The translations under genes were made by a program, and so were the position numbers. Positions 7,384-15,278 of a stretch of 16,537 nt of DNA are shown here, one piece after another. Each line of letters begins with the position of its first letter. Position 1 is the first letter of the stretch. This stretch comes from Patescibacteria group bacterium (GTDB taxonomy: Bacteria > Patescibacteriota > Minisyncoccia > Phycocordibacterales > UBA2100): NCBI GenBank assembly GCA_015491055.1, contig WFWP01000005.1:1-16537 (forward strand), written 5' to 3'. A model generated the notes under the pieces. That model worked only from the letters and a program-made list of their open reading frames with translations, was not told the DNA's origin and did not search any database.

Positions 7384-8790
7384 TTATACTTTAACAGATT
7401 TTGCAATATCAAAAAGCGTATCATCTTTTTCCGGCGGAGCCATAAATTGCACACCTATAGGCATATTATCGGCACCAACACCCGCCGGTATGGAAATCGC
7501 GCATGTTTGTGCCGTATTTGCGGTTACGGTGAAAATGTCCATTAGATATTCAGTAAGCGGGTCATTTTCCATACTGCCGATTTTTGGAGCAACTACCGGT
7601 GCGGTTGGCGTAAGGATAAAATCGTATTCTTCATATACTTTTGAGAGTTCGCCCTTGAGCTCCTCACGCAGAGCAAGCGCTTTTTCATAATACTTGTCTG
7701 CATAACCGGCAGAAAGCACATATGTTCCAAGCATAATTCTGCGCTTCACCTCATTTCCCAAACCTTGCCCGCGCGTTTTGCGATATGTATCCCAAAGATC
7801 TTTTCCTTCAATTTGAGAACCGTATCTCAAACCGTCATAACGCGCCATATTTGAAGACACTTCCGCAAAAATCAGCACATAATAAATTGCCAAAACCTCT
7901 TTCAATATCGGAATATCAACATCTTCCACTTCATGTCCCGATGACTTTACCTTTTCTACAAAATCATCAAAAACTTTTTTCACTTCATCGCTTGAATCGT
8001 ATACAAGTGTACGAGGGATTGCTATTTTGTACTTGTCTTTTGTATTATCCGTATCCCAAGTTTCGTTGGGTAAAGCGGTCATATCATAATCGTCCGCACC
8101 GCGCATCGCTTCAAAAACAATACGCGTATCCTCAACCGTTTTCGCAACGGGAGAAATTTGATCAAAACTTGAACCCATGGCATACGCTCCGTAACGAGAC
8201 ACTGCTCCGTATGTGGGCTTAAAACCAACAGCTCCACAAAAACTCGCCGGTTGCCGTATTGAACCGCCGGTATCGGTACCCAAAGCGGATAGCGCCATGT
8301 TGGCGACAACCGCCGCAACTGAACCCCCCGAAGACCCGCCGGCAACGCGACTGATATCATGCGGATTTCTCGTAACCCCAAATGCCGAATTTTCCGTTGT
8401 GCCACCCATGGCAAACTCATCGGTATTTGCCGATCCCAAAAACACAACTCCTTGTTGTTCCAAACGCTCCACAACCGTTGCGGAATACACCGCTCGGTAG
8501 TTCCGCAATATTTTGCTTGCGGCATTGGTCACCTGCCCCTTTTTAGCGATAACCGCTTTTAGCGCCATCGGTATGCCGGTTAACAATGTTGCCGTGCCGT
8601 CATCAAACATTCTCTGCGCAATTTCCACCCTTTCATCAATATCATCAAACAAATGCAAGTAAGCGTTTATATCGGCGTTCTTTTTTTCTATTTCTTCAAG
8701 ATACGCATCAACCAAATCACGAACGGAATACTTCCCGGCGCTCATATCTTTATGCGCGCGTGTTATTGTCAACTTATTCAAATCAATCAT
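7384..8790 (-). CDS. gatA: Aspartyl/glutamyl-tRNA amidotransferase subunit A
   Basis: GatA is the amidase-signature subunit that hydrolyses glutamine (or asparagine) and passes ammonia to GatB. The Lys-cisSer-Ser catalytic triad is intact: K78 in PMALKAV, S153 in GGSSGGS, and the nucleophile S177 in GTDTGGSIRQPAS. The GAVGFKPTYGAVSRYG signature follows. One local oddity is that the common 'KDNI' after the catalytic lysine reads KAVI. The C-terminus (GVGADNMPIGVQFMAPPEKD) is typical. The 468-aa length is slightly short but complete. Start ATG 8790 gives the usual N-terminus and has no Shine-Dalgarno sequence. It is transcribed divergently from dnaE. gatC, normally the small third subunit, is not next to it. 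Confidence 0.96.
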   Translation of the reverse strand: MIDLNKLTITRAHKDMSAGKYSVRDLVDAYLEEIEKKNADINAYLHLFDDIDERVEIAQRMFDDGTATLLTGIPMALKAVIAKKGQVTNAASKILRNYRAVYSATVVERLEQQGVVFLGSANTDEFAMGGTTENSAFGVTRNPHDISRVAGGSSGGSVAAVVANMALSALGTDTGGSIRQPASFCGAVGFKPTYGAVSRYGAYAMGSSFDQISPVAKTVEDTRIVFEAMRGADDYDMTALPNETWDTDNTKDKYKIAIPRTLVYDSSDEVKKVFDDFVEKVKSSGHEVEDVDIPILKEVLAIYYVLIFAEVSSNMARYDGLRYGSQIEGKDLWDTYRKTRGQGLGNEVKRRIMLGTYVLSAGYADKYYEKALALREELKGELSKVYEEYDFILTPTAPVVAPKIGSMENDPLTEYLMDIFTVTANTAQTCAISIPAGVGADNMPIGVQFMAPPEKDDTLFDIAKSVKV

Positions 8791-8814
8791 ATTGACGACA
8801 AAACAAATTTCAAA

Positions 8815-8827
8815 CGCGCTTTGCGCG
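8815..8827. other. GC-rich hairpin in the gatA-dnaE divergent region
   Basis: CGCGC-TTT-GCGCG forms a 5-bp perfect stem of G-C and C-G pairs in otherwise AT-rich DNA. It would lie in the gatA 5' leader if transcription starts near 8836. The minus-strand bases after it (TTTGAAATTTGTTTTG) are T-rich but not an uninterrupted U tract, so it is at best a weak attenuator. Function is unknown. Confidence 0.3.
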
Positions 8828-8842
8828 CGCCTTCAACCGCAA

Positions 8843-8871
8843 AGTTTACCACAAGATGGACAATATGCACA
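8843..8871 (-). promoter_or_regulatory. Candidate gatA-gatB promoter (extended -10)
   Basis: On the minus strand TGGTAAACT (8851-8843) is an extended -10 with 4 of 6 matches in the hexamer. TGTGCA (8871-8866) lies 17 bp upstream and matches the -35 consensus at only 3 positions. The start would be near 8836, about 45 nt before the gatA ATG. It overlaps the divergent dnaE -35 box, so the two promoters may compete. Confidence 0.35.
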
Positions 8872-8885
8872 TATTCGGTTATCAT
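8857..8885 (+). promoter_or_regulatory. dnaE promoter
   Basis: TGGACA (8857-8862) and TATCAT (8880-8885) each match the sigma70 consensus at 5 of 6 positions and are spaced exactly 17 bp apart. The predicted start, about 8892, lies only some 6 nt before ATG 8898. This argues against the in-frame ATG at 8856, which would sit upstream of its own promoter. Confidence 0.65.
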
Positions 8886-8897
8886 GATTTCAGTCTT

Positions 8898-11800
8898 ATG
8901 AACAATATCCCTTTCACTCATTTGCATGTTCACTCTCATTATTCTCTTTTGAACGCGGTACCGAAAATACCCGAATTGATTTCGGTTGCGAAATCGGACG
9001 GTCAAACCATGCTTGCCATTACGGAAGACGGAAATATGTATTCAACCATAGAGTTTTATAAGGAGTGTAAAAACAATGATATAAAACCCATTCTCGGAGT
9101 GGATTTGTTCGTGGCGCCGAGAAAAATGACCGATCGCGAACATAAAACTGATGACGCATATACAAGATTGGTATTGCTCGCAGAAACAAAGGCCGGATAT
9201 AAAAACATGATTAAACTTGTGTCCGGCGCCAACATAAAAGGAATGCATAAAGGCATACCGAGGGTGGATACAGATTTTCTCTCAAGGCACACAGATGGCT
9301 TGATTGCCATACTGCCCGCGGAAAACAGCGCGGTCAGCCAAGCGATAAATATGAAAGATATGGAAACCGCCGAAAAACGCGCATTGATGTATAAAAATAT
9401 ATATAAAGAAAACCTATTTTTTGAAATAACACATCACCCGGAATTGTTAAATCATGAAGAAAAAATTCTGGAAATAAAAAAAATATCTCAAAAATATGAT
9501 ATTGAGATGCTTGCGTCCCATGAGATTTATTACATTAAACCCGAAGACCGCATAGCGCGTATTATCGCGCAAAAAATACATAATGCAGAGAAGTTAAATG
9601 ATGACGACTTGGAAAAAGAAGAAGATTACTCCTTCAAAACCACGGATCAAATGCTTAAACTATTCAAAGACGACTCCGAACTTATTGAAAATACGCGCAA
9701 AATCGCTGAGCGGTGTTGCAATGTTGATTTGGAGCTTGGAAATTGGAAGTTTCCGAATTTTCCAAAAGAAAAAGGAAAAACATATGATGAAATGTTGCGG
9801 GAAGACGCGTATAAAGGCGTTAGAAGAAGAAATTTGCAACAAACGCCCGAAATTGAACGCAGACTTGAATACGAACTTGATGTAATAAAAACCAAAGGGT
9901 ATTCTCCGTATTTTCTTGTTGTGTCCGATTTGATGAGGTGGGCAAAAAAACAAAACATATTAACCAACACAAGAGGTTCCGCGGCCGGATCTTTCGTATC
10001 GTATTTGATTGACATAACCTCCATAAACCCTCTGTCTTACAATTTGCCTTTTGAACGCTTTCTAAATCCGGAACGACCTTCCCCTCCAGATATCGACATG
10101 GACATACCGCACGACAAAAGAGACTTGATGATAAATTATGTACGAGAGAAATACGGATTTGACGCTGTTGCGCAAATAGGCACATTCGGAACCATGGCGA
10201 GCCGAGCGGTGGTACGAGATGTAAACAGAGCGCTCGGCGGATCATATGCGTTGGGTGACAAAATAGCAAAACTGATACCTTTCGGCTCGCAAGGATTTCC
10301 AATGACCATAGACAAAGCTTTGGAAATTGAACCGGAATTGGCGAAAGCTTACGAACAAATCTATGAAGTTAGACAAGTTATAGATTACGCAAAACAGCTG
10401 GAAGGCAATGCAAGACATGTGGGGGTACACGCGGCGGGAGTGGTGATATCGGACACGGGACAAGTGACGGATTATATCCCAATACAATATGATCCGAAAA
10501 GTTCGGGAAACGAAGGCAAACTGATAACTCAATATGATATGCACGGGGTTGAAGATGCCGGATTGTTAAAATTTGATTTTTTGGGATTGAAAAATTTGGG
10601 AATATTGGCGGACTCGGTCAAACGCGTAAAAAAGATACGAAATATGGAAATAGATGTAAACAACTTGCCTTTGGATGATGAAAAAACATACAAAATGTTA
10701 TCCGAAGGCAGAACAATGGGTGTATTTCAAATGGCAAGCGCCGGTATGACAAAATGGCTCGTGGAACTGCAACCCACCGATGTGCACGACTTGAACGCCA
10801 TGGTGGCGCTTTATCGCCCGGGACCGATGGACTTTATACCCGATTACATAAAAGGAAAACGGGATCCCTCATCAATAAAATATGCGGATCCGCGCCTTGA
10901 AAAATATCTAAAACCTACATACGGCATTTTAATGTACCAAGATGACATAATGCTTATCGCGGTTGAACTCGCCGGGTACTCATGGTTGGAAGCCGATATG
11001 TTCAGAAAGGCCATGGGTAAAAAGATACCGGAAATAATGGCGCAACAAGAAAAAAAATTCAAAGAGGGTTGCATAAAAAACGGGATGTCAAAAGAATCGG
11101 TTAACAAGTTATGGGAAAATATAAAAACTTTCGCCGCATACGGATTTAACAAAGCGCATGCGGTAAGTTACGGAGCGCTCGCATATAAAACTGCATATAT
11201 GAAAGCCAATTTTCCGCTTGAATATATGTCAGCATTGCTAACGGCCGATTCGGGAGACACGGAAAAAATCAATGAAATAGTTAAAGAGTGTAAGAAAATG
11301 CAAATAGAAATTCTACCCCCCAACATAAACGAATCTTTGGATGTATTCTCGGTTGTGTTGGATGAAAACGGAAATTACAAGAAAAACAAACCCGGCACAA
11401 TAGGTCAAATACGATTCGGATTGAATTCAATTAAAAATTTCGGAGAATCAATAGCCAAAACGATAGTTAAAGAAAGAAAAAGAAACGGAGCGTATAAGAA
11501 TTTGTCTGATTTTCTAAAACGCGTTGACGATAAAAATCTGAACAAACGCTCATTGGAATCTCTTATAAAATCCGGCGCTCTGGATACGCTTGAAAAAGCG
11601 CAATATAAACGAGGCGAATTGTTGAAAAATCTGCCAAATATATTGCAATACCATAAAGAAGAACATAACAAGCCCGATCATCAAGATACGCTGTTTGCCT
11701 CTTTAACCGAACAAAACGAACATGATATTAAACTTGAAGGATATCCCGATTTGCCTTTAAAAGAAAAACTGAAATATGAAAAAGAGTTACTGGGGTTATA

Positions 11801-12143
11801 TGTATCGGGACACCCGCTTGACGCTTATACCGAAGAATTGAAAAGAAGAAGAACCATATCCGATGCAAAATCGGAAGCAAAACCTAAAAAGTCCATAGTA
11901 CTTGCGGGAATAATAGACGATGTGCGCACCATTATCACCAAAAAAGGAGACAAAATGGCATTTGTTCGTTTATCCGATTACACGGACTCATGTGAAATTG
12001 TTTTTTTTCCTCAAACGTTTGAACAATACAGAAAGTTTATTTTGAAGGATGCTTGCGTATTGATAAAGTGTAAGGTGGAAGTGCGTGAGAATGAGAAAAG
12101 TTTTACGGCGGACGCAATCAAACCGATGCCGCAAAATGTGTAA
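8898..12143 (+). CDS. dnaE: DNA polymerase III subunit alpha (DnaE)
   Basis: DnaE is the replicative DNA polymerase, C-family. Numbering from ATG 8898 (1081 aa): an N-terminal PHP domain (TPHLH-type opening FTHLHVHSHYSLL, 6-18), then the palm with catalytic Asp398 and Asp400 in PPDIDMDIPHDKRD and Asp560 in LLKFDFLGLKNLG. Next come YRPGPMDFIPDYIKGK, GILMYQDDIMLIA, AYGFNKAHAVSYG, a helix-hairpin-helix region and an OB fold (AGIIDDVRTI...MAFVRLSDYTDSCEIVFF). It lacks an E. coli-style tau-binding C-terminal extension. Several PHP metal ligands are replaced (TEDG instead of TDHG), so intrinsic PHP exonuclease activity is doubtful. ATG 8856 would add 14 residues, but the best promoter lies inside that stretch and family members start just before the FTHLH motif, so 8898 is preferred. 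Start and stop are otherwise intact; it is probably monocistronic. Confidence 0.95.
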   Translation: MNNIPFTHLHVHSHYSLLNAVPKIPELISVAKSDGQTMLAITEDGNMYSTIEFYKECKNNDIKPILGVDLFVAPRKMTDREHKTDDAYTRLVLLAETKAGYKNMIKLVSGANIKGMHKGIPRVDTDFLSRHTDGLIAILPAENSAVSQAINMKDMETAEKRALMYKNIYKENLFFEITHHPELLNHEEKILEIKKISQKYDIEMLASHEIYYIKPEDRIARIIAQKIHNAEKLNDDDLEKEEDYSFKTTDQMLKLFKDDSELIENTRKIAERCCNVDLELGNWKFPNFPKEKGKTYDEMLREDAYKGVRRRNLQQTPEIERRLEYELDVIKTKGYSPYFLVVSDLMRWAKKQNILTNTRGSAAGSFVSYLIDITSINPLSYNLPFERFLNPERPSPPDIDMDIPHDKRDLMINYVREKYGFDAVAQIGTFGTMASRAVVRDVNRALGGSYALGDKIAKLIPFGSQGFPMTIDKALEIEPELAKAYEQIYEVRQVIDYAKQLEGNARHVGVHAAGVVISDTGQVTDYIPIQYDPKSSGNEGKLITQYDMHGVEDAGLLKFDFLGLKNLGILADSVKRVKKIRNMEIDVNNLPLDDEKTYKMLSEGRTMGVFQMASAGMTKWLVELQPTDVHDLNAMVALYRPGPMDFIPDYIKGKRDPSSIKYADPRLEKYLKPTYGILMYQDDIMLIAVELAGYSWLEADMFRKAMGKKIPEIMAQQEKKFKEGCIKNGMSKESVNKLWENIKTFAAYGFNKAHAVSYGALAYKTAYMKANFPLEYMSALLTADSGDTEKINEIVKECKKMQIEILPPNINESLDVFSVVLDENGNYKKNKPGTIGQIRFGLNSIKNFGESIAKTIVKERKRNGAYKNLSDFLKRVDDKNLNKRSLESLIKSGALDTLEKAQYKRGELLKNLPNILQYHKEEHNKPDHQDTLFASLTEQNEHDIKLEGYPDLPLKEKLKYEKELLGLYVSGHPLDAYTEELKRRRTISDAKSEAKPKKSIVLAGIIDDVRTIITKKGDKMAFVRLSDYTDSCEIVFFPQTFEQYRKFILKDACVLIKCKVEVRENEKSFTADAIKPMPQNV

Positions 12144-12185
12144 ACCGCCCGTTTGACGAAATTTTTACATGGTACAGTCGTAACG

Positions 12186-12248
12186 CTTTTTCCTTACTTA
12201 AACCCTTTCTTTAATATTTTATAAGTGAAGGTTTAAGGAAAGAAAAAG
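12186..12248. repeat. Imperfect 19-bp inverted repeat downstream of dnaE
   Basis: The arms at 12186-12204 and 12230-12248 pair at 17 of 19 positions around a 25-nt AT-rich loop. There is no U tract after either arm, so it is not a canonical terminator. The right arm covers the -35 region of the promoter at 12251-12259. It could be an mRNA 3'-end hairpin for dnaE, a protein-binding site, or the remains of a small element. Confidence 0.6.
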
Positions 12249-12250
12249 TT

Positions 12251-12259
12251 TGGTATAAT
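12251..12259 (+). promoter_or_regulatory. Extended -10 promoter of an orphan transcript
   Basis: TGGTATAAT at 12251-12259 combines the TGn extension with a perfect TATAAT. The -35 region (GTTTAA or TTTAAG) is poor and embedded in the inverted repeat. Transcription would start near 12266 and meet the terminator at 12365-12387. No plus-strand gene lies in between. Confidence 0.55.
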
Positions 12260-12265
12260 TCATCG

Positions 12266-12387
12266 TAACGAATTGTTTGACGATTTTATATTGCAACAGA
12301 GGTACTGTTACTAATTGTGTGTAAAGTTATCTGCTCTTGCGGCTTTTACATCAAAACAAAAAAACCGAATTTCCGTTCGGTTTTTTT
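12266..12387 (+). ncRNA. Candidate small non-coding RNA (about 120 nt)
   Basis: This segment is framed by a perfect extended -10 and a strong intrinsic terminator, and contains no credible ORF. Predicted helices are AACAG-AGGTA-CTGTT (12295-12309) and TGTAAAG/CTTTTACA with a one-base bulge (12320-12326 with 12343-12350), then the terminator stem. A further stem, ATCGT/ACGAT with inner AAC/GTT (12262-12284), overlaps the predicted start. I see none of the signatures of SRP RNA (GGAAG loop), tmRNA or RNase P RNA, and cannot assign a family. The gene is inferred from its signals only. Confidence 0.4.
12358..12387. terminator. Bidirectional intrinsic terminator
   Basis: The stem CCGAA/TTCGG (12365-12369 with 12376-12380) around TTTCCG is extended by A-T pairs, with seven A (12358-12364) on one side and seven T (12381-12387) on the other. 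It can end plus-strand transcripts from dnaE or the orphan promoter, and minus-strand transcripts of the pilin gene, which stops at 12409. Confidence 0.9.
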
Positions 12388-12408
12388 GAATATGCAAAAC
12401 TTTGCCTA

Positions 12409-12849
12409 TTACTGCCCGACCAAATAGTTAACAGAACCTCCCGTAACCTTGGTTGTTGACGGACATGTATCCGAAGGAGTGGGCACGGTTCCCTCCAAAG
12501 AAGCTCCCAAACAATATTCCGATCCGGTAGCGTCTGTCTTGTAACGGTAATCCTTTGAAGGGGACGGATCATCAGGCAAAGCATTCAAGTCGCCCGATGA
12601 CACCAATACCCCCAAACTTGTGCTTGAAACCGAAACTTCCGTCGCTTGTACGGGGTAAATTCCGTTTGAGTCATAATAAGATTCAAGAGCAAGTTGCAAA
12701 CTCTTCAAATCAGATTGCCTGCGAGCGTCCCTCGCTTTTTTACGCGCGGTGTTCATGGACGCCAACACCACGGAAGACAGAATACCTATTATTGCTATAA
12801 CAACCAATAATTCTATCAATGTAAATCCGTCTTTGTTTTTTCTAAACAT
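12409..12849 (-). CDS. Type IV pilin (prepilin-type N-terminal cleavage/methylation domain)
   Basis: This is a structural subunit of a type IV pilus or pseudopilus. A short basic leader MFRKNKDG ends at Gly8, and prepilin peptidase would cut before Phe9, leaving FTLIELLVVIAIIGILSS with the conserved Glu at mature position 5 (Glu13). The helix continues through ARKKARDARRQSDLKSLQLA and SYYDSNGIYP, as in many Parcubacterial pilins. The globular part (about 67-146) is Ser/Thr-rich and has two cysteines, C113 and C129, which could form a D-region disulfide. At 146 aa it is a normal-size major-pilin candidate. It has its own promoter and terminator and lies 138 bp after pilC, allowing expression at a level different from the assembly genes. 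Confidence 0.93.
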   Translation of the reverse strand: MFRKNKDGFTLIELLVVIAIIGILSSVVLASMNTARKKARDARRQSDLKSLQLALESYYDSNGIYPVQATEVSVSSTSLGVLVSSGDLNALPDDPSPSKDYRYKTDATGSEYCLGASLEGTVPTPSDTCPSTTKVTGGSVNYLVGQ

Positions 12850-12892
12850 GATTCTAAATTTATCGCTTATAAATTATTGCCAACCCGGTTAA

Positions 12893-12920
12893 ATTATATA
12901 CTCATTTGCAAAAATCGCAA
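12893..12920 (-). promoter_or_regulatory. Pilin gene promoter
   Basis: On the minus strand TTGCGA (12920-12915) and a perfect TATAAT (12898-12893) are spaced 16 bp apart. The predicted start near 12886 gives a leader of about 37 nt with no Shine-Dalgarno sequence directly before the ATG at 12849. Confidence 0.65.
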
Positions 12921-12987
12921 TCGCGCTGTGTATAACTTAATCGGTAAACATTGCTTTAATAATTACAGTTTTGTCACTCATGTTTTC

Positions 12988-14196
12988 CTATAATCCGGAT
13001 GATACATTGTAAATCGGCACAAGTACGGATGCCAGCAAAATTCCCACTCCTACCGCAAGTGTTACTATCATTATCGGTTCTATCATGGTAACCAACGTAT
13101 CAACGGCATTTTTAACTTCCCTTCTGTAAAACTTAGCCACGGTTTCCAAAATTTTTCCCAACTCTCCCGTCTCCTCTCCTATTTTAATCATTGCGACCAT
13201 TATACTCGGAAATTCCGGGTATTTATCAAACACTTCCGATGCCGGGCGCCCGCTTTGTATTTCCATCGCCGCCTTTTTCAAAACCTCGCCATACACCGCA
13301 TCGTCAACCACATCAGCGCTGATTTCAACCGCGCGAACCATTTGAATTCCGCTACTCAACATCGTGCTCATATTGTCCGATATGCGAGACAAAAACAACT
13401 TTTGATACAAAGTTCCGACATACGGAATTGACATTCTTAAAGCTGATAAACGAACCTTGCCTTCGGGAGTGGAGTAGTATTTATACAAAAGCGCACCACC
13501 TATCACAGTGCCCGCAATCAGCAATATGAAATAATTTGTCAAAAAATTGCTTACACCCAAAACAATTTTTGTGTATATCGGAATTTCTTGCCCTGTCTCA
13601 GTCAATATGTCCGATAACCTCGGAATAACCGTCGTCAACATAAGAACCATTACCCCGATAAATGTCAAAATAACAAACGCGGGATAAATCAAAGCGTTTT
13701 TTGCTTTTGAAGTCACCTCATAAGTTCTGTCTATATAATCCGCCAAATAAGCAAATGTTTTGTCAAGTTTGCCCGTCTCCTCGCCGGTGCGAACCATGCT
13801 GACGAAAAATTTTGAGAACACCTTTGGATGCTTGGACAAAGCATCTCCTATTGTCATACCGCTTTGCAAATCGTTGGCGATTTCAACCAATCTCTCCCTC
13901 AATGCCGGATTCTGAGTCTCGGCGGACAATAATTTGAAAATTCTCAAAGCGGAAACTTGCGCCTCAAACAAAGTAGCTATTTGCCGAGACAACATCACGA
14001 TATCCTTCGCTTTTATTCTTTCAAAAAAAGTCAAATTTCTCGTTAGCAAAGATTGATCGCCTTTTTCTCTTATTGATTGCAAAATCAATCCCCTCCTTTG
14101 CAATGCGGAAATTGCTATGTCACGGTTTACCGCATCTATGGTTCCTTCGCGAACTTGACCGGTTTGATCAAAAGCCTTGTAAAAAAATACAGTCAT
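12988..14196 (-). CDS. pilC: Type IV pilus inner-membrane platform protein PilC (GspF family)
   Basis: PilC is the polytopic platform on which the pilus motor ATPases act. The 402-aa length is typical. After an N-terminal FYKAFDQTGQVREGTIDA segment there are two T2SSF repeats, at about 68-191 and 271-393, each with the hallmark helix: MVRTGEETGKLD (134-145) and MIKIGEETGELG (336-347). Hydrophobic segments lie at about 169-191, 217-240 and 372-396, the last followed by VLVPIYNVSSGL. The ATG is 5 bp after the pilT stop, with no usable Shine-Dalgarno sequence, so pilT and pilC are probably translationally coupled. An assembly ATPase (PilB) is not in the window. Confidence 0.95.
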   Translation of the reverse strand: MTVFFYKAFDQTGQVREGTIDAVNRDIAISALQRRGLILQSIREKGDQSLLTRNLTFFERIKAKDIVMLSRQIATLFEAQVSALRIFKLLSAETQNPALRERLVEIANDLQSGMTIGDALSKHPKVFSKFFVSMVRTGEETGKLDKTFAYLADYIDRTYEVTSKAKNALIYPAFVILTFIGVMVLMLTTVIPRLSDILTETGQEIPIYTKIVLGVSNFLTNYFILLIAGTVIGGALLYKYYSTPEGKVRLSALRMSIPYVGTLYQKLFLSRISDNMSTMLSSGIQMVRAVEISADVVDDAVYGEVLKKAAMEIQSGRPASEVFDKYPEFPSIMVAMIKIGEETGELGKILETVAKFYRREVKNAVDTLVTMIEPIMIVTLAVGVGILLASVLVPIYNVSSGL

Positions 14197-14201
14197 ACTC
14201 T

Positions 14202-15263
14202 TTACAATAATCTATCCAAAACTTTGGGGTTTAACGCTCGTTCATACGCGCTCTGCGGAGTTATTTTGCCTTGAGCAACCAATTCCGCCAGCGATCTTTC
14301 CATGGAAATCATTCCGCTCTCGGCATTTGTCTCTATAACGGTATTAATCTCATGAGTACGACCTTCTCGTATCAAATTCTCAACCGCTTTGTTTGAAATC
14401 AACAATTCATAAGCGGGCACCATGCCCCCGGAAATGGCGGGAATCAATCTTTGAGAAAACACGCCCGCAAGAGATGCGGCCAATTGCAGGCGAATCTGCT
14501 CTTGCTGATTTGCCGGAAAAGTGTCTATAATTCTGTCTATGGTTTGCGCCGCATTATTTGTGTGCAATGTTGAGAAAACCAAGTGACCGGTTTCAGCTGC
14601 GGTTACCGCGGCCGCCATAGTCTCGGGACCGCGCATCTCTCCCACCAACAAAACATCAATGTCTTGCCTCAATGCGCCACGCAAAGCGGAAGCGAAATTT
14701 TTCGTATCAATTCTAACTTCGCGTTGATCTATAAGAGATTGTTTCGGTACATGCACATATTCTATCGGATCTTCAATCGTGACTATATGCGCGGCCCTCT
14801 CCCTGTTAATCAAGTCTATCAGCGCGGCAAGTGTGGTCGTCTTACCTTGACCCACGGGACCGACCACAAGAAAGAAACCTTGCTTCCTGCGAGCAAACGC
14901 CTCCAAGGTCTGAGGCAATCCCAATTCTTCAATGGATTTTATATATCTTGGTATCCTCCGCATAACAATACCCACCATTCCGCGCTGATAAAAAGCATTG
15001 CACCTGAATCTGTCACCTCCCGGCACCTCATAAGAAAAATCCAATTCTTGCACGGATTCAAAATTTTTTCTCTGCTCATCAGTCACCATAACATCAAGAA
15101 AAGCGCTCGTGTCTTCGGCGGTCAATACATCTTCTTTCATCATGGGAACCAAAGATCCGTCAACACGCAATGTAGGGCGAGAATCCGCAGATATATGCAG
15201 ATCAGACCCTCCTTCGTGCATCAATACATTTATATATTTTCTCAATGTCGATTCGTACTGCAT
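14202..15263 (-). CDS. pilT: Type IV pilus twitching motility ATPase PilT
   Basis: This hexameric cytoplasmic ATPase is normally responsible for pilus retraction. The N-terminal PAS-like domain (about 1-105, with GGSDLHIS) precedes the RecA-like core. Walker A is GPVGQGKT (135-142), the Asp box IVTIEDPIEYVH (160-171), Walker B DVLLVGEMRG with Glu209 (203-212), and the His box TGHLVFSTLHT (225-235). The retraction-type segment AVENLIREGRTHEI (293-306) and the 353-aa length favour PilT over PilB, which is longer and has a zinc-binding C-terminus. The start codon ATG 15263 coincides with the predicted transcription start, so the mRNA is probably leaderless. pilC follows directly. Confidence 0.95.
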   Translation of the reverse strand: MQYESTLRKYINVLMHEGGSDLHISADSRPTLRVDGSLVPMMKEDVLTAEDTSAFLDVMVTDEQRKNFESVQELDFSYEVPGGDRFRCNAFYQRGMVGIVMRRIPRYIKSIEELGLPQTLEAFARRKQGFFLVVGPVGQGKTTTLAALIDLINRERAAHIVTIEDPIEYVHVPKQSLIDQREVRIDTKNFASALRGALRQDIDVLLVGEMRGPETMAAAVTAAETGHLVFSTLHTNNAAQTIDRIIDTFPANQQEQIRLQLAASLAGVFSQRLIPAISGGMVPAYELLISNKAVENLIREGRTHEINTVIETNAESGMISMERSLAELVAQGKITPQSAYERALNPKVLDRLL

Positions 15264-15269
15264 GGCTCA

Positions 15270-15278
15270 ATTATAGCA
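15270..15278 (-). promoter_or_regulatory. pilT-pilC promoter (extended -10)
   Basis: On the minus strand TGCTATAAT (15278-15270) is a perfect extended -10. Only TGAGCC separates it from the pilT ATG, placing the transcription start at or within a base of the start codon. The -35 region (TAATTT, 17 bp upstream) is poor; TTGTCA is present but only 13 bp away. Confidence 0.65.

Noticed and set aside
8856-8897. N-terminal extension of DnaE (14 residues)
   Set aside because: It contains the best promoter of the region and precedes the conserved family start, so it is treated as non-coding.
12153-12178. TTGACG with TACAGT as a second promoter after dnaE
   Set aside because: The spacer is only 14 bp and the -10 is weak; the extended -10 at 12251 is much better.
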